A DNA stretch of 64,000 nucleotides from Streptomyces sp. CB02959 (GTDB taxonomy: Bacteria; Actinomycetota; Actinomycetes; Streptomycetales; Streptomycetaceae): positions 62,985 through 126,984 of the forward strand of contig NZ_NNBP01000004.1 in the NCBI RefSeq assembly GCF_002803155.1. The letters are read 5' to 3'. The notes below the pieces were generated by a model. That model saw only the letters and a program-made list of their open reading frames with translations, did no database searches and had not been told where the DNA came from. Shown piece by piece: positions 52,978-62,689 of this stretch. Position 1 is the stretch's first letter. Each line of letters opens with the position of its first letter. Both the position numbers and the translations under genes were made by a program.

Positions 52978-53747
52978 CCACCGCGACCGGTACGTTCGCC
53001 CCCCGGCCCGGTGCCGCACCGCTGCCCCGGATGATCCGCGCCCAGGCCGCCCTGGAGACCAGGATGCTGCTGCGCAACGGCGAGCAGCTGCTGCTGACCG
53101 TGATCATCCCGACGCTGCTGCTGGTGCTGTTCTCCGCGGTCCGCATCATCGACACCGGCGCCGGCAAACCGGTGGACTTCCTCGCGCCGGGCGTCCTGGG
53201 GCTCGCCGTGCTGTCCACGGCGTTCACCGGGCAGGCCATCGCCACCGGCTTCGAGCGGCGCTACGGCGTGCTCAAGCGGCTGGCCGCCTCGCCGCTGCCG
53301 CGCTGGGGGCTGATGACCGCGAAGACCTGCGCGGTGCTGGTCACCGAGGTGCTCCAGGTCGCCCTGCTGACCGCGGTCGCCCTCGCGCTGGGCTGGTCCC
53401 CGCACGGCAACCCACTCTCCGTGGTCCTGCTGCTCCTGCTGGGCACCGCCGCGTTCTCCGGTCTGGGGCTGCTGATGGCCGGCACCCTCAAGGCCGAGGC
53501 CACACTGGCCGCCGCCAACCTGGTCTTCCTGCTGCTGCTGGTCGGCGGCGGGGTGATCGTCCCGATGGACAAGTTCCCGGCCGCGGCCCAGCAGGTGCTC
53601 CAGTTCCTGCCGATCTCCGCGCTCTCGGACGGGCTGCGGGAGGTCCTCCAGCACGGCGCCGGCCTGCCCCTGGCCGACCTGGGGATCCTGGCCGTCTGGG
53701 CCGTCCTGGGCCTGGGCGCGGCGGCGAAGTTCTTCCGCTGGGAGTAG
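52974..53747 (+). CDS. ABC-2 exporter permease
   Basis: A 257-residue protein with six hydrophobic segments. AQAALETRMLLRNGEQLLLT opens the ABC-2 permease domain; VLGLAVLSTAFTGQAIATGFERRYGVLKRLAASPLPR is typical of this subfamily. The ATG overlaps the ATPase stop. It ends with a short hydrophilic tail, and a terminator follows. Confidence 0.92.
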   Translation: MTTATGTFAPRPGAAPLPRMIRAQAALETRMLLRNGEQLLLTVIIPTLLLVLFSAVRIIDTGAGKPVDFLAPGVLGLAVLSTAFTGQAIATGFERRYGVLKRLAASPLPRWGLMTAKTCAVLVTEVLQVALLTAVALALGWSPHGNPLSVVLLLLLGTAAFSGLGLLMAGTLKAEATLAAANLVFLLLLVGGGVIVPMDKFPAAAQQVLQFLPISALSDGLREVLQHGAGLPLADLGILAVWAVLGLGAAAKFFRWE

Positions 53748-53756
53748 TCGGGGCGC

Positions 53757-53781
53757 GTCGGGGGCGCAGCACGCCCCCGAC
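53757..53781 (+). terminator. Terminator after the ABC exporter
   Basis: GTCGGGGGCG (53757-53766) pairs perfectly with CGCCCCCGAC (53772-53781) across CAGCA. Confidence 0.75.
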
Positions 53782-53839
53782 CAGGCCCGCACGCCCGTTT
53801 CGCACCCCTCGTGAAAACACGCACAAGCCGCCGCCTACG

Positions 53840-54844
53840 ATGACACCCGTGCCGAACACGCTGAATCCCCTTGAGCTGATCGCCCGCCACTGGCAGCCCT
53901 CCGCGCGCTTCGTCCGGCGGGCGGCGCTCGCCGCCGTCGTGATGGCCGTGGTCATCGTCGTGACCGGCGGCGCGGTCCGGCTGACCGAGTCCGGTCTGGG
54001 CTGCTCGACCTGGCCCAAGTGCACGCCGGACAGCCTCACCCCGACCGCCGCGATGGGCATCAACGGCCTCATCGAGTTCGGCAACCGCCTGCTGACCTAC
54101 GTCCTGTGCGCGGTCATCGGGCTGTTCATCATCGCCGCCCGGGCCCGCGCCCCGCGTCGCCGCTCGCTCACCCGGCTCGGCTGGGCGCAGTTCTGGATCG
54201 TGATGGGCAACGCGGTCTGGGGCGGCGTCGTCGTACTGACCGGCCTGAACCCGTACCTCGTCGCCGCGCACTTCCTGCTCACCAGCGCCCTGCTCACGGT
54301 CGCCGTGCTGAGCTGGCAGCGCGCCAAGGAGGGCGACGAGGAGCCGCGCGACCTGGTCGCCCGGCCGGTCAGGCAGCTGTCCTGGCTGCTGGTGGCGGCG
54401 ACCGGCGCGCTCACCGTCATCGGCACGGTCGTCACCGGCACCGGCCCGCACGCGGGCGACGCGCACAAGGTCCACCGCATCCCGCTGAACTGGCAGGAGA
54501 TCACCCAGCTCCACGTCGACTTCGTCTACGTCGTGGTCGGGCTGAGCGTCGCGCTGTGGTTCGCCCTGCGCGCGGTCAAGGCCCCGGCCGCCGCGCGCCG
54601 GACGGCGCTGGAACTCCTCGGCTGCATCGCCCTCCAGGGCGTCATCGGCTACGTCCAGTACTTCACCGGCCTGCCGGAGATCGTCGTCGGCCTGCACATG
54701 CTGGGCTCGACCCTGGTCTGGATCGCCGTGCTGCGGGTCTGCCTGTCGCTGCGCGACCGCGGCCCGCTCCAGGAGGACGACGAGCGCCCGGCGGCCGCCG
54801 ACGAGGCGACGGACGCTCAGCTCGCCTCCGCCGCCAGCCGGTAG
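53840..54844 (+). CDS. ctaA: Heme A synthase CtaA/Cox15
   Basis: A 334-residue membrane protein with about eight hydrophobic helices that oxidises heme O to heme A for cytochrome aa3. VTGGAVRLTESGLGCSTWPKC, NRLLTYVLCAVIGL, LVAAHFLLTSALLT, HRIPLNWQEITQLHVDFVYV and VQYFTGLPEIVVGLHMLGSTLVW are in the family order, with conserved His residues in the helix pairs. The ATG at 53840 gives the normal length; a GTG three codons in is possible. The C-terminal tail overlaps the convergent gene by 28 bases. CtaB follows 1.6 kb downstream on the other strand. Confidence 0.94.
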   Translation: MTPVPNTLNPLELIARHWQPSARFVRRAALAAVVMAVVIVVTGGAVRLTESGLGCSTWPKCTPDSLTPTAAMGINGLIEFGNRLLTYVLCAVIGLFIIAARARAPRRRSLTRLGWAQFWIVMGNAVWGGVVVLTGLNPYLVAAHFLLTSALLTVAVLSWQRAKEGDEEPRDLVARPVRQLSWLLVAATGALTVIGTVVTGTGPHAGDAHKVHRIPLNWQEITQLHVDFVYVVVGLSVALWFALRAVKAPAAARRTALELLGCIALQGVIGYVQYFTGLPEIVVGLHMLGSTLVWIAVLRVCLSLRDRGPLQEDDERPAAADEATDAQLASAASR

Positions 54845-55863
54845 ACCCGGCGCGCGGTCCCCGAGCCGATCAGCTCGGTGATCCGCCGCCCGTCCGCGGC
54901 GGCGCACAGCCCTTCGGCGGTCCACTCCCCCATCACCCGCGCCATGGCCCGGGCGAAGAGCCGGGCCGCGGTGACGTAGAGCTCGGGCAGCCCGCGCGCC
55001 CCCGAGGAGAACAGCAGCTTGCCGAACGGCGCCTGGCCCAGCGCCTCCTCGGGGAACGGTCCGGTGTCCGCGTACACGTGGGCGTGCACCCCGGCGAGTT
55101 GTGCGGCCCGCCGGTGGTGCGGGGCCGCGGGCAGCAGCACGAGGTCGGAGCCGAGCCCGGCGGTGGCCCGGAGGAAGGCGGCCAGCGGCTGCGGGTCGGA
55201 GCAGTGCAGCTGTACCGGGAGCCCGGTCGCCACCGCGCTCCACAGCAGGTGCCGGACGAGCGCGGGCTCCCCCAGCGGCTCCCCGGGGCGCCGGCCGCGC
55301 AACCAGCGGTCAGCGGCCCGCCATACCTCACCCGCCCCCGGGGCGTGCCCCTCGCAGTACACGGCGCCCGAGGCGAAGGCGGTGGCGTGCTGGGCGGCGG
55401 AGTACAGGGCCTCGGCGGTGTAGCCGAGGAAGGAATCGACGCTGCCCGAAGTGTCGGCGACCTGCTCGGCGAGCGGTTCCAGCCGGACCACCTCATGGGC
55501 GCGGCCCTCGGCCGCGGCGGCGAGTTCGGCGGCCGAGGTCAGGCCGCCGGGAGTGCCGGACTCCACCAGGAACGTGCCGATACCGGCCCCGCGGAGCAGC
55601 ATCCGGCCGGCGTGGAAGGCGCCCACCTCGCGCCGGCGGGCCAGATAGCGCACCGGCGCGCAGTGCGGCTCCAGACCGAGCAGCGGGGGGCACCAGCGGC
55701 GTATCGCGAGACCGGTGCGGGTGTCGAAGTGGCTGGTGCCGGCGGGGGCCGGACCCTGCGCACGGGCCGCGGCGGCCAGATGGGCCTCGAAGGAACCGAG
55801 GCCCAGTTCACCGTGGACGGCGCCGTGGCTGTGCTGGTCGACGAGCGGGGGGAGTGTGTCCAT
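54817..55863 (-). CDS. Amidohydrolase-superfamily protein
   Basis: A 348-residue protein starting DTLPPLVDQHSHG with the metal-ligand pair His11/His13. GIGTFLVESGTPGG, VQLHCSDPQPLAAFL, YADTGPFPEEAL and LFSSGARGLPELYVTAARLF suggest an amidohydrolase-2-type TIM barrel, and the active-site region resembles glutamine-synthetase-adjacent hydrolases seen in actinobacteria. GGAGGGGC lies just before the ATG. It overlaps the end of ctaA by 28 bases. Substrate unknown. Confidence 0.78.
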   Translation of the reverse strand: MDTLPPLVDQHSHGAVHGELGLGSFEAHLAAAARAQGPAPAGTSHFDTRTGLAIRRWCPPLLGLEPHCAPVRYLARRREVGAFHAGRMLLRGAGIGTFLVESGTPGGLTSAAELAAAAEGRAHEVVRLEPLAEQVADTSGSVDSFLGYTAEALYSAAQHATAFASGAVYCEGHAPGAGEVWRAADRWLRGRRPGEPLGEPALVRHLLWSAVATGLPVQLHCSDPQPLAAFLRATAGLGSDLVLLPAAPHHRRAAQLAGVHAHVYADTGPFPEEALGQAPFGKLLFSSGARGLPELYVTAARLFARAMARVMGEWTAEGLCAAADGRRITELIGSGTARRVYRLAAEAS

Positions 55864-55994
55864 CCGCCCCTCCTCGCCATCAGCCCGATGGGCGTGGCCG
55901 GTCCACCGCGCCTGTGAGCTTAACGGGCGAGCCGGTGGTGAGGTAGCGGGCGATGCGCCCCGGCGCACGGCACCGGGGCGGGAGTTCGAGCGTC

Positions 55995-56372
55995 CTACGC
56001 GTTGGCCGGGCCGCCCACCTGGATGCCGGCCATCCGGGACCACTCGTAGCGGCCGGTGCGGACCTTGGCGGCCAACTCGCCGTCGAAGTCGTCCTGGAGC
56101 GTGATCCCGGCCTGCTCGGCGGCCCGCTCGGCGGCGGCGTAACTGTCCGCGACGAGGTTGCCCCATTCGCCGTTGGCACCGACCAGGGCGATCCGGGTGC
56201 GCCCGCGGCCGATGTGGGCCAGCTGCCCCTCAGCGCTGCCGCCGTGGGTGCTCGCGAAGGCCCGGATCTGCTTGGCGAGTCGGGCCGCCTGCTTGTCGGC
56301 CCGCTTCTGCGCCGGGGTCGCGGTGGCCGTGCCGCCCGCCGCCTGCTCGTCCGCCTGCTGGGTGTCTGCCAT
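55995..56372 (-). CDS. Small hypothetical protein between ctaA and ctaB
   Basis: A 125-residue soluble protein. A Lys/Arg/Gln-rich helix (AQKRADKQAARLAKQIRAFAS) is followed by GQLAHIGRGRTRIALVGANGEWGNLVADSYAAAERAA, predicted beta-alpha. I do not recognise the family, but similar small proteins beside cytochrome assembly genes are conserved in streptomycetes as I recall. Several ATG starts are possible (56372, 56381, 56423). A TACTCGCGAGTA palindrome is just upstream. Confidence 0.65.
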   Translation of the reverse strand: MADTQQADEQAAGGTATATPAQKRADKQAARLAKQIRAFASTHGGSAEGQLAHIGRGRTRIALVGANGEWGNLVADSYAAAERAAEQAGITLQDDFDGELAAKVRTGRYEWSRMAGIQVGGPANA

Positions 56373-56383
56373 GGTCAGCATGC

Positions 56384-56395
56384 TACTCGCGAGTA
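56384..56395. promoter_or_regulatory. 12-bp palindrome TACTCGCGAGTA
   Basis: A perfect palindrome between the small hypothetical gene and ctaB, a few bases upstream of the former. It could bind a dimeric regulator; no known site matches. Confidence 0.3.
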
Positions 56396-56403
56396 CTGCT
56401 TTT

Positions 56404-56421
56404 GTGGGGGTGATCCCCCAC
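56404..56421 (-). terminator. Possible weak terminator downstream of ctaB
   Basis: GTGGGGG (56404-56410) pairs with CCCCCAC (56415-56421) around TGAT, immediately after the ctaB stop. Short, without a T-run. Confidence 0.4.
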
Positions 56422-56426
56422 ACCTC

Positions 56427-57383
56427 CTAGCGCAGGAACGGGTCCACGGCGACGGCGACGAACAGCAGCGACACGTAGGTGATGGACCAGTGGAACAGCC
56501 GCATCTCCTTCAGCTTGGACCCGGTGATGCCGGCCTTGGCACGGCCCTGGAGGGCGTGCGCCTCACGCAGCCAGAAGGCGCCGCAGGCGACCGCGACCGC
56601 GGTGTAGAACCAGCCCGTGTAGCCCAGCGGCTGGAGCAGCAGCGAGACCCCGACCATCACCCAGCTGTAGAGGACGATCTGCCGGGCGACGACCTTGTTG
56701 CCCGCGACGGCCGGCAGCATCGGCACGCCGGCCCGCTTGTAGTCGTCCGAGACCTTCATCGACAGCGGCCAGTAATGCGGCGGTGTCCAGAAGAAGATGA
56801 CGAGGAAGAGGACGACGGACGCCCAGGAGACCGTGTTGGTCACCGAGGACCAGCCGATGAAGACCGGCATGCAGCCCGCGATGCCGCCCCAGACGATGTT
56901 CTGCGAGGTCCGCCGCTTGAGGATCATCGTGTAGACGACGACGTAGAAGAGCAGCGCCCCGAGGGACAGCATCGCCGACAGCGGGTTGACGAGGTACCAG
57001 AACCAGGCGGTGGAGCCGACCGCGAGGACGGTGGCGAAGACCAGGCACTCGCGCGGCGAGACCATGCCCGTCACCAGCGGCCGCTGGGAGGTGCGGTCCA
57101 TCAGCGCGTCGATGTCGCGGTCGAGGTACATGTTGTACGCGGCGGCACCGCCGGCGGAGAGGTATCCGCCGATGCAGGTCGCCAGCACCAACCACAGGTC
57201 CGGCACACCACCGGCCGCCAGGAACATCACCGGCACCGTGGTCATCAGCAGCAGCTCGATGACCCGCGGCTTGGTCAGCGCGAAGAACGCCTTGAGCCGG
57301 GCCCCGAACGGCCGGTTACCGGGACTCCCGGGGACCTGAGAGAGCCCCCCCGCAGGACGGGTTTCGACGGCCGTCACGCACAC
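56427..57383 (-). CDS. ctaB: Protoheme IX farnesyltransferase CtaB (heme O synthase)
   Basis: A 318-residue membrane prenyltransferase with about eight helices that attaches farnesyl to heme B, making heme O for cytochrome c oxidase. [40 protein letters not shown] (the DxxxD-type motif), [17 protein letters not shown] and [27 protein letters not shown] are diagnostic. The longest frame starts with GTG at 57383; another GTG at 57377 is equally possible. It is divergent from transketolase. Confidence 0.95.
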   Translation of the reverse strand: MCVTAVETRPAGGLSQVPGSPGNRPFGARLKAFFALTKPRVIELLLMTTVPVMFLAAGGVPDLWLVLATCIGGYLSAGGAAAYNMYLDRDIDALMDRTSQRPLVTGMVSPRECLVFATVLAVGSTAWFWYLVNPLSAMLSLGALLFYVVVYTMILKRRTSQNIVWGGIAGCMPVFIGWSSVTNTVSWASVVLFLVIFFWTPPHYWPLSMKVSDDYKRAGVPMLPAVAGNKVVARQIVLYSWVMVGVSLLLQPLGYTGWFYTAVAVACGAFWLREAHALQGRAKAGITGSKLKEMRLFHWSITYVSLLFVAVAVDPFLR

Positions 57384-57896
57384 CCCTGGAAGTTAACGTC
57401 AGCGGCCTGGGCCGCGGAGATAAGGCCAGCAAGCTCCGCCGGCGGTGAACACCCGGTAAAGGCTTGCGCTTACCACGCCACTTTAGACGTTGGCCATACG
57501 GCGGCTCTCGCGGGGGTGGGGTCGTGTTGGGCGCCCGGCCGCGGGGTGGTGGTGGCGGCTCTCCCGGCGGACCCCGCGGCGGTTTGTCCGGAGCATTCCC
57601 GGGACGTTCGCCCGGCGTTCAGGAGGCGGAGGCGCCCGGTGCCCGGCAGTCTGGTCCTATGGCGCGACCTCGGCGCCGGGAATACCCCAAGTGTCTACTT
57701 CGTTGCCCTAAGCGACAATTGTTCCCTCGACAGCCATCCGCCGAGTGAGCGCCCCGACCACCGACTGAGCACCGACTGAGCGGTGAAATCACCGACTGAG
57801 CGTCGAAAAGGCGGGCGCATTTACGGGGGTAGGCTCGACACCGCCTGGCGGACATGCAGTCCGCGTTCGACATGTGGAGAGGAGCCCTGACTCAGG
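57384..57896. other. Long intergenic region between ctaB and tkt
   Basis: About 510 bases between divergent genes. It contains the ACCGACTGAGC repeats described separately and, just before tkt, an inverted repeat between ribosome site and start. An AT-rich patch lies near 57400-57425 and another near 57680-57725. No small gene or convincing sigma-70-type promoter was identified. Confidence 0.5.
57741..57801. repeat. ACCGACTGAGC repeat array upstream of tkt
   Basis: ACCGACTGAGC occurs exactly at 57760-57770, 57771-57781 and 57791-57801, with a related CCGAGTGAGC at 57741-57750. Spacings are about 20, 11 and 20 bases. It lies about 100 bases upstream of the transketolase start. Confidence 0.75.
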
Positions 57897-57897
57897 G
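57885..57897 (+). promoter_or_regulatory. Hairpin between the ribosome site and start codon of tkt
   Basis: CCCTGA and TCAGGG form a perfect 6-1-6 inverted repeat. It separates the purine-rich GGAGAGGAG (57876-57884) from the GTG start (57897). The last base of the repeat is the first base of the start codon. Confidence 0.5.
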
Positions 57898-59999
57898 TGA
57901 GCACCAAGCCGACCACCACAGATTTCGAGTGGACCGAACTGGACCAGCGGGCGGTGGACACCGTCCGCGTCCTGGCCATGGATTCCGTGCAGAAGGTCGG
58001 TAACGGCCATCCGGGTACGGCCATGAGCCTGGCGCCCGCCGCCTATGTTCTCTTCCAGAAGCTGATGCGGCACGACCCCGCCGACGCGGACTGGACCGGC
58101 CGGGACCGGTTCGTCCTCTCCGCAGGCCACTCCAGCCTGACCCTCTACATCCAGCTCTACCTGGCCGGCTACGGCCTGGAGCTGGACGACCTCAAGAGCT
58201 TCCGCACCTGGGGCTCGAAGACCCCGGGTCACCCGGAGTACGGCCACACCACCGGCGTCGAGACCACCACCGGCCCGCTGGGCCAGGGTGTCGCCAACGC
58301 CGTGGGCATGGCGATGGCGTCCCGTTACGAGCGCGGTCTGTTCGACCCCGAGGCGGCGCAGGGCACCTCGCCCTTCGACCACATGGTGTACGTCGTCGCC
58401 GGTGACGGCTGCCTCCAGGAGGGCATCGCCGCCGAGGCGTCCTCCATGGCCGGCCACCAGAAGCTCGGCAACCTCGTCATGCTGTGGGACGACAACCACA
58501 TCTCCATCGAGGGCGACACCCAGACCGCCGTCTCCGAGGACACCCTCAAGCGCTACGAGGCGTACGGCTGGCACATCCAGCGCGTCGACCAGCGTCCCGA
58601 CGGCGACCTGGACCCGGCCGGCCTGGCCAAGGCCCTGGAGGCCGCCAAGGCCGAGACCGAGCGCCCGTCGTTCATCGCGGTCCGCTCGATCATCGCCTGG
58701 CCGGCCCCCAACGCCCAGAACACCGAGGCCGCGCACGGCTCGGCGCTGGGCGACGAGGAGATCGCCGCCACCAAGCGCGTGCTGGGCTTCGACCCGGAGC
58801 AGTCCTTCGAGGTCGCCGACGAGGTCCTGGCGCACACCCGCGGCGCCCTGGACCGCGGCCGCGAGGCCCGCGCCGAGTGGGAGAAGTCGTTCGCCGCCTG
58901 GCGGACCGCCAACCCCGAGCGCGCCACCGAGTTCGACCGGATCGCTGCGGGCGAGCTGCCCCAGGGCTGGGAGGACCACGTCCCCTCGTTCGAGACCGGC
59001 AAGGCCGTCGCCACCCGCGCCGCGTCCGGCAAGGTGCTGCAGGCGCTGGGTGCGGTCATCCCCGAGCTGTGGGGCGGCTCCGCCGACCTCGCGGGGTCGA
59101 ACAACACGACGATCGACAAGACCTCGTCGTTCCTGCCGGAGGGCAACCCGCTGCCGGGCGCCGACCCGTACGGCCGGACCATCCACTTCGGTATCCGCGA
59201 GCACTCCATGGCCGCGGAGATGAACGGCATCACGCTGCACGGCAACACCCGCGTCTACGGCGGCACCTTCCTGGTGTTCTCCGACTACATGCGCAACGCC
59301 GTCCGGCTGTCCGCACTGATGCACCTGCCGGTGACGTACGTGTGGACGCACGACTCCATCGGCCTGGGCGAGGACGGCCCGACCCACCAGCCGGTCGAGC
59401 ACCTGGCCTCCCTGCGCGCCATCCCGGGCCTGAACGTCGTGCGCCCGGCCGACGCCAACGAGACCGCCATCGCCTGGCGCGAGATCATGCGCCGCTGGAC
59501 GAAGGAGTTCGGCGTGGGCGCCCCGCACGGTCTGGCGCTGACGCGTCAGGGCGTGCCGACGTACGAGGCCGACGAGAACACCGTCAAGGGCGGTTACGTC
59601 CGCTTCGAGGCCGAAGGGGCCGACGGCCGGAGCGCCGAGCCCCAGGTCGTGCTGATCGCCACCGGTTCCGAGGTGCAGCTGGCCGTCGCGGCCCGCGAGC
59701 AGCTCCAGGCCGAGGGCGTCCCGACCCGCGTGGTGTCGATGCCGTCGGTGGAGTGGTTCGAGGAGCAGGACCAGGAGTACCGCGACAGCGTGCTGCCGCC
59801 GTCCGTCAAGGCCCGGGTGGCCGTGGAGGCCGGCATCGGCCTGACCTGGTACCGCTACGTCGGGGACGCCGGGCAGATCGTGTCGCTGGAGCACTTCGGC
59901 GCCTCGGCCGACGCCAAGCTCCTGTTCCGCGAGTTCGGCTTCACCCCCGAAGCGGTGGCCGCCGCCGCGCGGGAATCGCTGACCGCCGCCGCGCGCTGA
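57897..59999 (+). CDS. tkt: Transketolase
   Basis: A 700-residue thiamine-diphosphate enzyme of the pentose phosphate pathway. [20 protein letters not shown], the ThDP motif [14 protein letters not shown]...[31 protein letters not shown], and [23 protein letters not shown] are all in order. The GTG at 57897 is supported by GGAGAGGAG upstream, with a hairpin between them. Transaldolase follows 34 bases downstream in the same operon. Confidence 0.97.
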   Translation: MSTKPTTTDFEWTELDQRAVDTVRVLAMDSVQKVGNGHPGTAMSLAPAAYVLFQKLMRHDPADADWTGRDRFVLSAGHSSLTLYIQLYLAGYGLELDDLKSFRTWGSKTPGHPEYGHTTGVETTTGPLGQGVANAVGMAMASRYERGLFDPEAAQGTSPFDHMVYVVAGDGCLQEGIAAEASSMAGHQKLGNLVMLWDDNHISIEGDTQTAVSEDTLKRYEAYGWHIQRVDQRPDGDLDPAGLAKALEAAKAETERPSFIAVRSIIAWPAPNAQNTEAAHGSALGDEEIAATKRVLGFDPEQSFEVADEVLAHTRGALDRGREARAEWEKSFAAWRTANPERATEFDRIAAGELPQGWEDHVPSFETGKAVATRAASGKVLQALGAVIPELWGGSADLAGSNNTTIDKTSSFLPEGNPLPGADPYGRTIHFGIREHSMAAEMNGITLHGNTRVYGGTFLVFSDYMRNAVRLSALMHLPVTYVWTHDSIGLGEDGPTHQPVEHLASLRAIPGLNVVRPADANETAIAWREIMRRWTKEFGVGAPHGLALTRQGVPTYEADENTVKGGYVRFEAEGADGRSAEPQVVLIATGSEVQLAVAAREQLQAEGVPTRVVSMPSVEWFEEQDQEYRDSVLPPSVKARVAVEAGIGLTWYRYVGDAGQIVSLEHFGASADAKLLFREFGFTPEAVAAAARESLTAAAR

Positions 60000-60033
60000 C
60001 GCCCGTATACGACAAGTAGGAGATGCAGAACCC

Positions 60034-61152
60034 ATGACAGACGCACTCAAGCGCCTCTCCGACGAGGGCGTGGCGATCTGGCTGGACGACCTGTCGCGCA
60101 AGCGCATCACGTCCGGCAACCTGGCCGAGCTGATCGACCAGCAGCACGTCGTCGGCGTCACCACCAACCCCTCGATCTTCCAGAAGGCGATCTCCTCGGG
60201 CGACGGCTACAGCCAGCAGCTGGCTGACCTGGCGACCCGCAAGGTCACCGTGGACGAGGCGATCCGCATGATCACCACGGCGGACGTCCGGGACGCCGCC
60301 GACGTGCTGCGTCCGGTCTTCGAGGCCACCGGCGGCCAGGACGGCCGGGTCTCCATCGAGGTGGACCCGCGGCTGGCGCACCACACCGCGCCGACCATCG
60401 CCGAGGCCAAGCAGCTGGCGTGGCTGGTGGACCGCCCGAACACGCTGATCAAGATCCCGGCCACCAAGGCGGGCCTGCCGGCCATCACCGAGGTGATCGG
60501 CCTGGGCATCAGCGTCAACGTCACCCTGATCTTCTCGCTGGAGCGCTACCGCGAGGTGATGGACGCGTACCTCGCGGGCCTGGAGAAGGCCAAGGCCGCG
60601 GGCCTGGACCTGTCCGAGATCCGTTCGGTGGCGTCGTTCTTCGTGTCCCGCGTGGACAGCGAGATCGACAAGCGCCTGGAGAAGCTCGGCACCGACGAGG
60701 CCAAGGCGCTCAAGGGCAAGGCCGCGCTGGCCAACGCCCGGCTGGCGTACCAGGCGTACGAGGAGGTCTTCTCCTCCGAGCGCTGGTCCGCCCTCGACAA
60801 GGCGGGCGCCAACAAGCAGCGTCCGCTGTGGGCCTCGACCGGCGTGAAGGACCCCGCGTACAAGGACACCCTGTACGTGGACGACCTGGTCGCCCCGGGC
60901 ACGGTCAACACCATGCCGGAGGCCACCCTGCAGGCCACCGCCGACCACGGCCAGATCATCGGTGACACGGTGCGCGGCACCTACGCCGCCGCCCGGGCCG
61001 ACCTCGACGCGATCGCTGCGCTCGGGATCTCGTACGACGACGTCGTGCAGCTCCTGGAGGACGAGGGCGTGGAGAAGTTCGAGGCGTCCTGGAACGACCT
61101 GCTCAAGTCGACCGAGGCGGAGCTCGCGCGCCTCGCTCCTTCGGAGGGCTGA
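60034..61152 (+). CDS. tal: Transaldolase
   Basis: A 372-residue enzyme of the actinobacterial transaldolase type. It links the pentose phosphate pathway and glycolysis. [14 protein letters not shown] at the N-terminus, [42 protein letters not shown] (Schiff-base Lys) and [16 protein letters not shown] are typical. It is between tkt and zwf in the same operon, and its stop overlaps the ribosome site of zwf. Confidence 0.96.
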   Translation: MTDALKRLSDEGVAIWLDDLSRKRITSGNLAELIDQQHVVGVTTNPSIFQKAISSGDGYSQQLADLATRKVTVDEAIRMITTADVRDAADVLRPVFEATGGQDGRVSIEVDPRLAHHTAPTIAEAKQLAWLVDRPNTLIKIPATKAGLPAITEVIGLGISVNVTLIFSLERYREVMDAYLAGLEKAKAAGLDLSEIRSVASFFVSRVDSEIDKRLEKLGTDEAKALKGKAALANARLAYQAYEEVFSSERWSALDKAGANKQRPLWASTGVKDPAYKDTLYVDDLVAPGTVNTMPEATLQATADHGQIIGDTVRGTYAAARADLDAIAALGISYDDVVQLLEDEGVEKFEASWNDLLKSTEAELARLAPSEG

Positions 61153-61156
61153 TCCC

Positions 61157-62689
61157 TTGACCGCTGTTCATGGAGCGAACCCGCTCCGTGACGCCGCGGA
61201 CCGACGGCTCCCGCGTATCGCGGGGCCGTCGGGCCTGGTCATTTTCGGCGTCACTGGCGATTTGTCGCGCAAGAAGCTGATGCCCGCCGTCTACGACCTC
61301 GCGAACCGGGGTCTGCTGCCGCCGGGCTTCTCGCTGGTCGGCTTCGCCCGTCGCGAGTGGGAGGACGAGGACTTCGCGCAGGAGGTGTACGAGGCTGTCA
61401 AGCAGCACTCCCGTACGCCGTTCCGCGAGGAGGTGTGGCAGCAGCTGGTCCAGGGCTGCCGCTTCGTCCAGGGCAACTTCGACGACGACGAAGCCTTCGA
61501 GACGCTCAAGGACACCATCAACGAGCTCGACAAGGCGCAGGGTACGGGCGGCAACTTCGCCTTCTACCTGTCGGTGCCGCCGAAGTTCTTCCCCAAGGTC
61601 GTCCAGCAGCTCAAGAAGCACGGGCTGGCCGACCAGAAGGCGGACTCCTGGCGCCGCGCGGTCATCGAGAAGCCCTTCGGCCACGACCTGGCCAGCGCGC
61701 AGGAGCTCAACCGGATCGTCCACGAGGTCTTCCCGCCCAACGAGGTCTTCCGGATCGACCACTACCTGGGCAAGGAGACGGTCCAGAACATCCTGGCGCT
61801 GCGGTTCGCCAACACCATGTTCGAGCCGCTGTGGAACCGCAGCTACGTCGACCACGTGCAGATCACGATGGCCGAGGACATCGGCATCGGCGGCCGGGCC
61901 GGCTACTACGACGGCATCGGCGCCGCCCGTGACGTCATCCAGAACCACCTCCTCCAGCTGCTCGCGCTGACCGCCATGGAGGAGCCCGCCTCCTTCGAGG
62001 CGGACGCGCTGGTCGCGGAGAAGACCAAGGTGCTGGGCGCCGTCCGGCTGCCGAAGGACCTCGGCAAGGAGACCGTCCGGGCGCAGTACACGTCCGGCTG
62101 GCAGGGCGGCGAGAAGGTCGTCGGCTACGTCGAGGAAGACGGCATCGACCCCCGGTCGAAGACCGACACCTACGCCGCGATCAAGCTCGGGATCGACAAC
62201 CGCCGCTGGGCGGGCGTCCCCTTCTACCTGCGGACCGGCAAGCGCCTGGGCCGCCGGGTCACCGAGATCGCGGTGGTCTTCCAGCGCGCTCCGCACTCCC
62301 CGTTCGACCACACCGCCACTGAGGAGCTGGGGCAGAACGCCCTGGTCATCCGGGTGCAGCCGGACGAGGGCGTGACCGTGCGGTTCGGCTCCAAGGTGCC
62401 CGGCACCTCGATGGAGGTGCGCGACGTCTCGATGGACTTCGCGTACGGCGAGTCCTTCACGGAGTCCAGCCCCGAGGCGTACGAGCGGCTGATCCTCGAC
62501 GTGCTGCTCGGCGACGCCAACCTCTTCCCGCGCCTGGAGGAGGTCGAGCTCTCCTGGAAGATCCTCGACCCGATCGAGACGTACTGGGACAAGCACGGCA
62601 AGCCCGCGCAGTACCCGGCGGGCACCTGGGGTCCCGACGAGGCGGACGAAATGCTCGCACGAGACGGACGGAGCTGGCGTCGGCCATGA
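61157..62689 (+). CDS. zwf: Glucose-6-phosphate 1-dehydrogenase
   Basis: A 510-residue NADP-dependent enzyme that opens the oxidative pentose phosphate pathway. The dinucleotide-binding motif VIFGVTGDLSRKKLMPA, EKPFGHDLASAQELN, RIDHYLGKETVQNILALRFAN (catalytic His region) and FYLRTGKRLGRRVTEIAVVF are present. I chose TTG at 61157 because GGAGG at 61143-61147 lies nine bases upstream and the next good start (ATG) would remove conserved residues. Its stop overlaps the opcA ATG. Confidence 0.96.
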   Translation: MTAVHGANPLRDAADRRLPRIAGPSGLVIFGVTGDLSRKKLMPAVYDLANRGLLPPGFSLVGFARREWEDEDFAQEVYEAVKQHSRTPFREEVWQQLVQGCRFVQGNFDDDEAFETLKDTINELDKAQGTGGNFAFYLSVPPKFFPKVVQQLKKHGLADQKADSWRRAVIEKPFGHDLASAQELNRIVHEVFPPNEVFRIDHYLGKETVQNILALRFANTMFEPLWNRSYVDHVQITMAEDIGIGGRAGYYDGIGAARDVIQNHLLQLLALTAMEEPASFEADALVAEKTKVLGAVRLPKDLGKETVRAQYTSGWQGGEKVVGYVEEDGIDPRSKTDTYAAIKLGIDNRRWAGVPFYLRTGKRLGRRVTEIAVVFQRAPHSPFDHTATEELGQNALVIRVQPDEGVTVRFGSKVPGTSMEVRDVSMDFAYGESFTESSPEAYERLILDVLLGDANLFPRLEEVELSWKILDPIETYWDKHGKPAQYPAGTWGPDEADEMLARDGRSWRRP

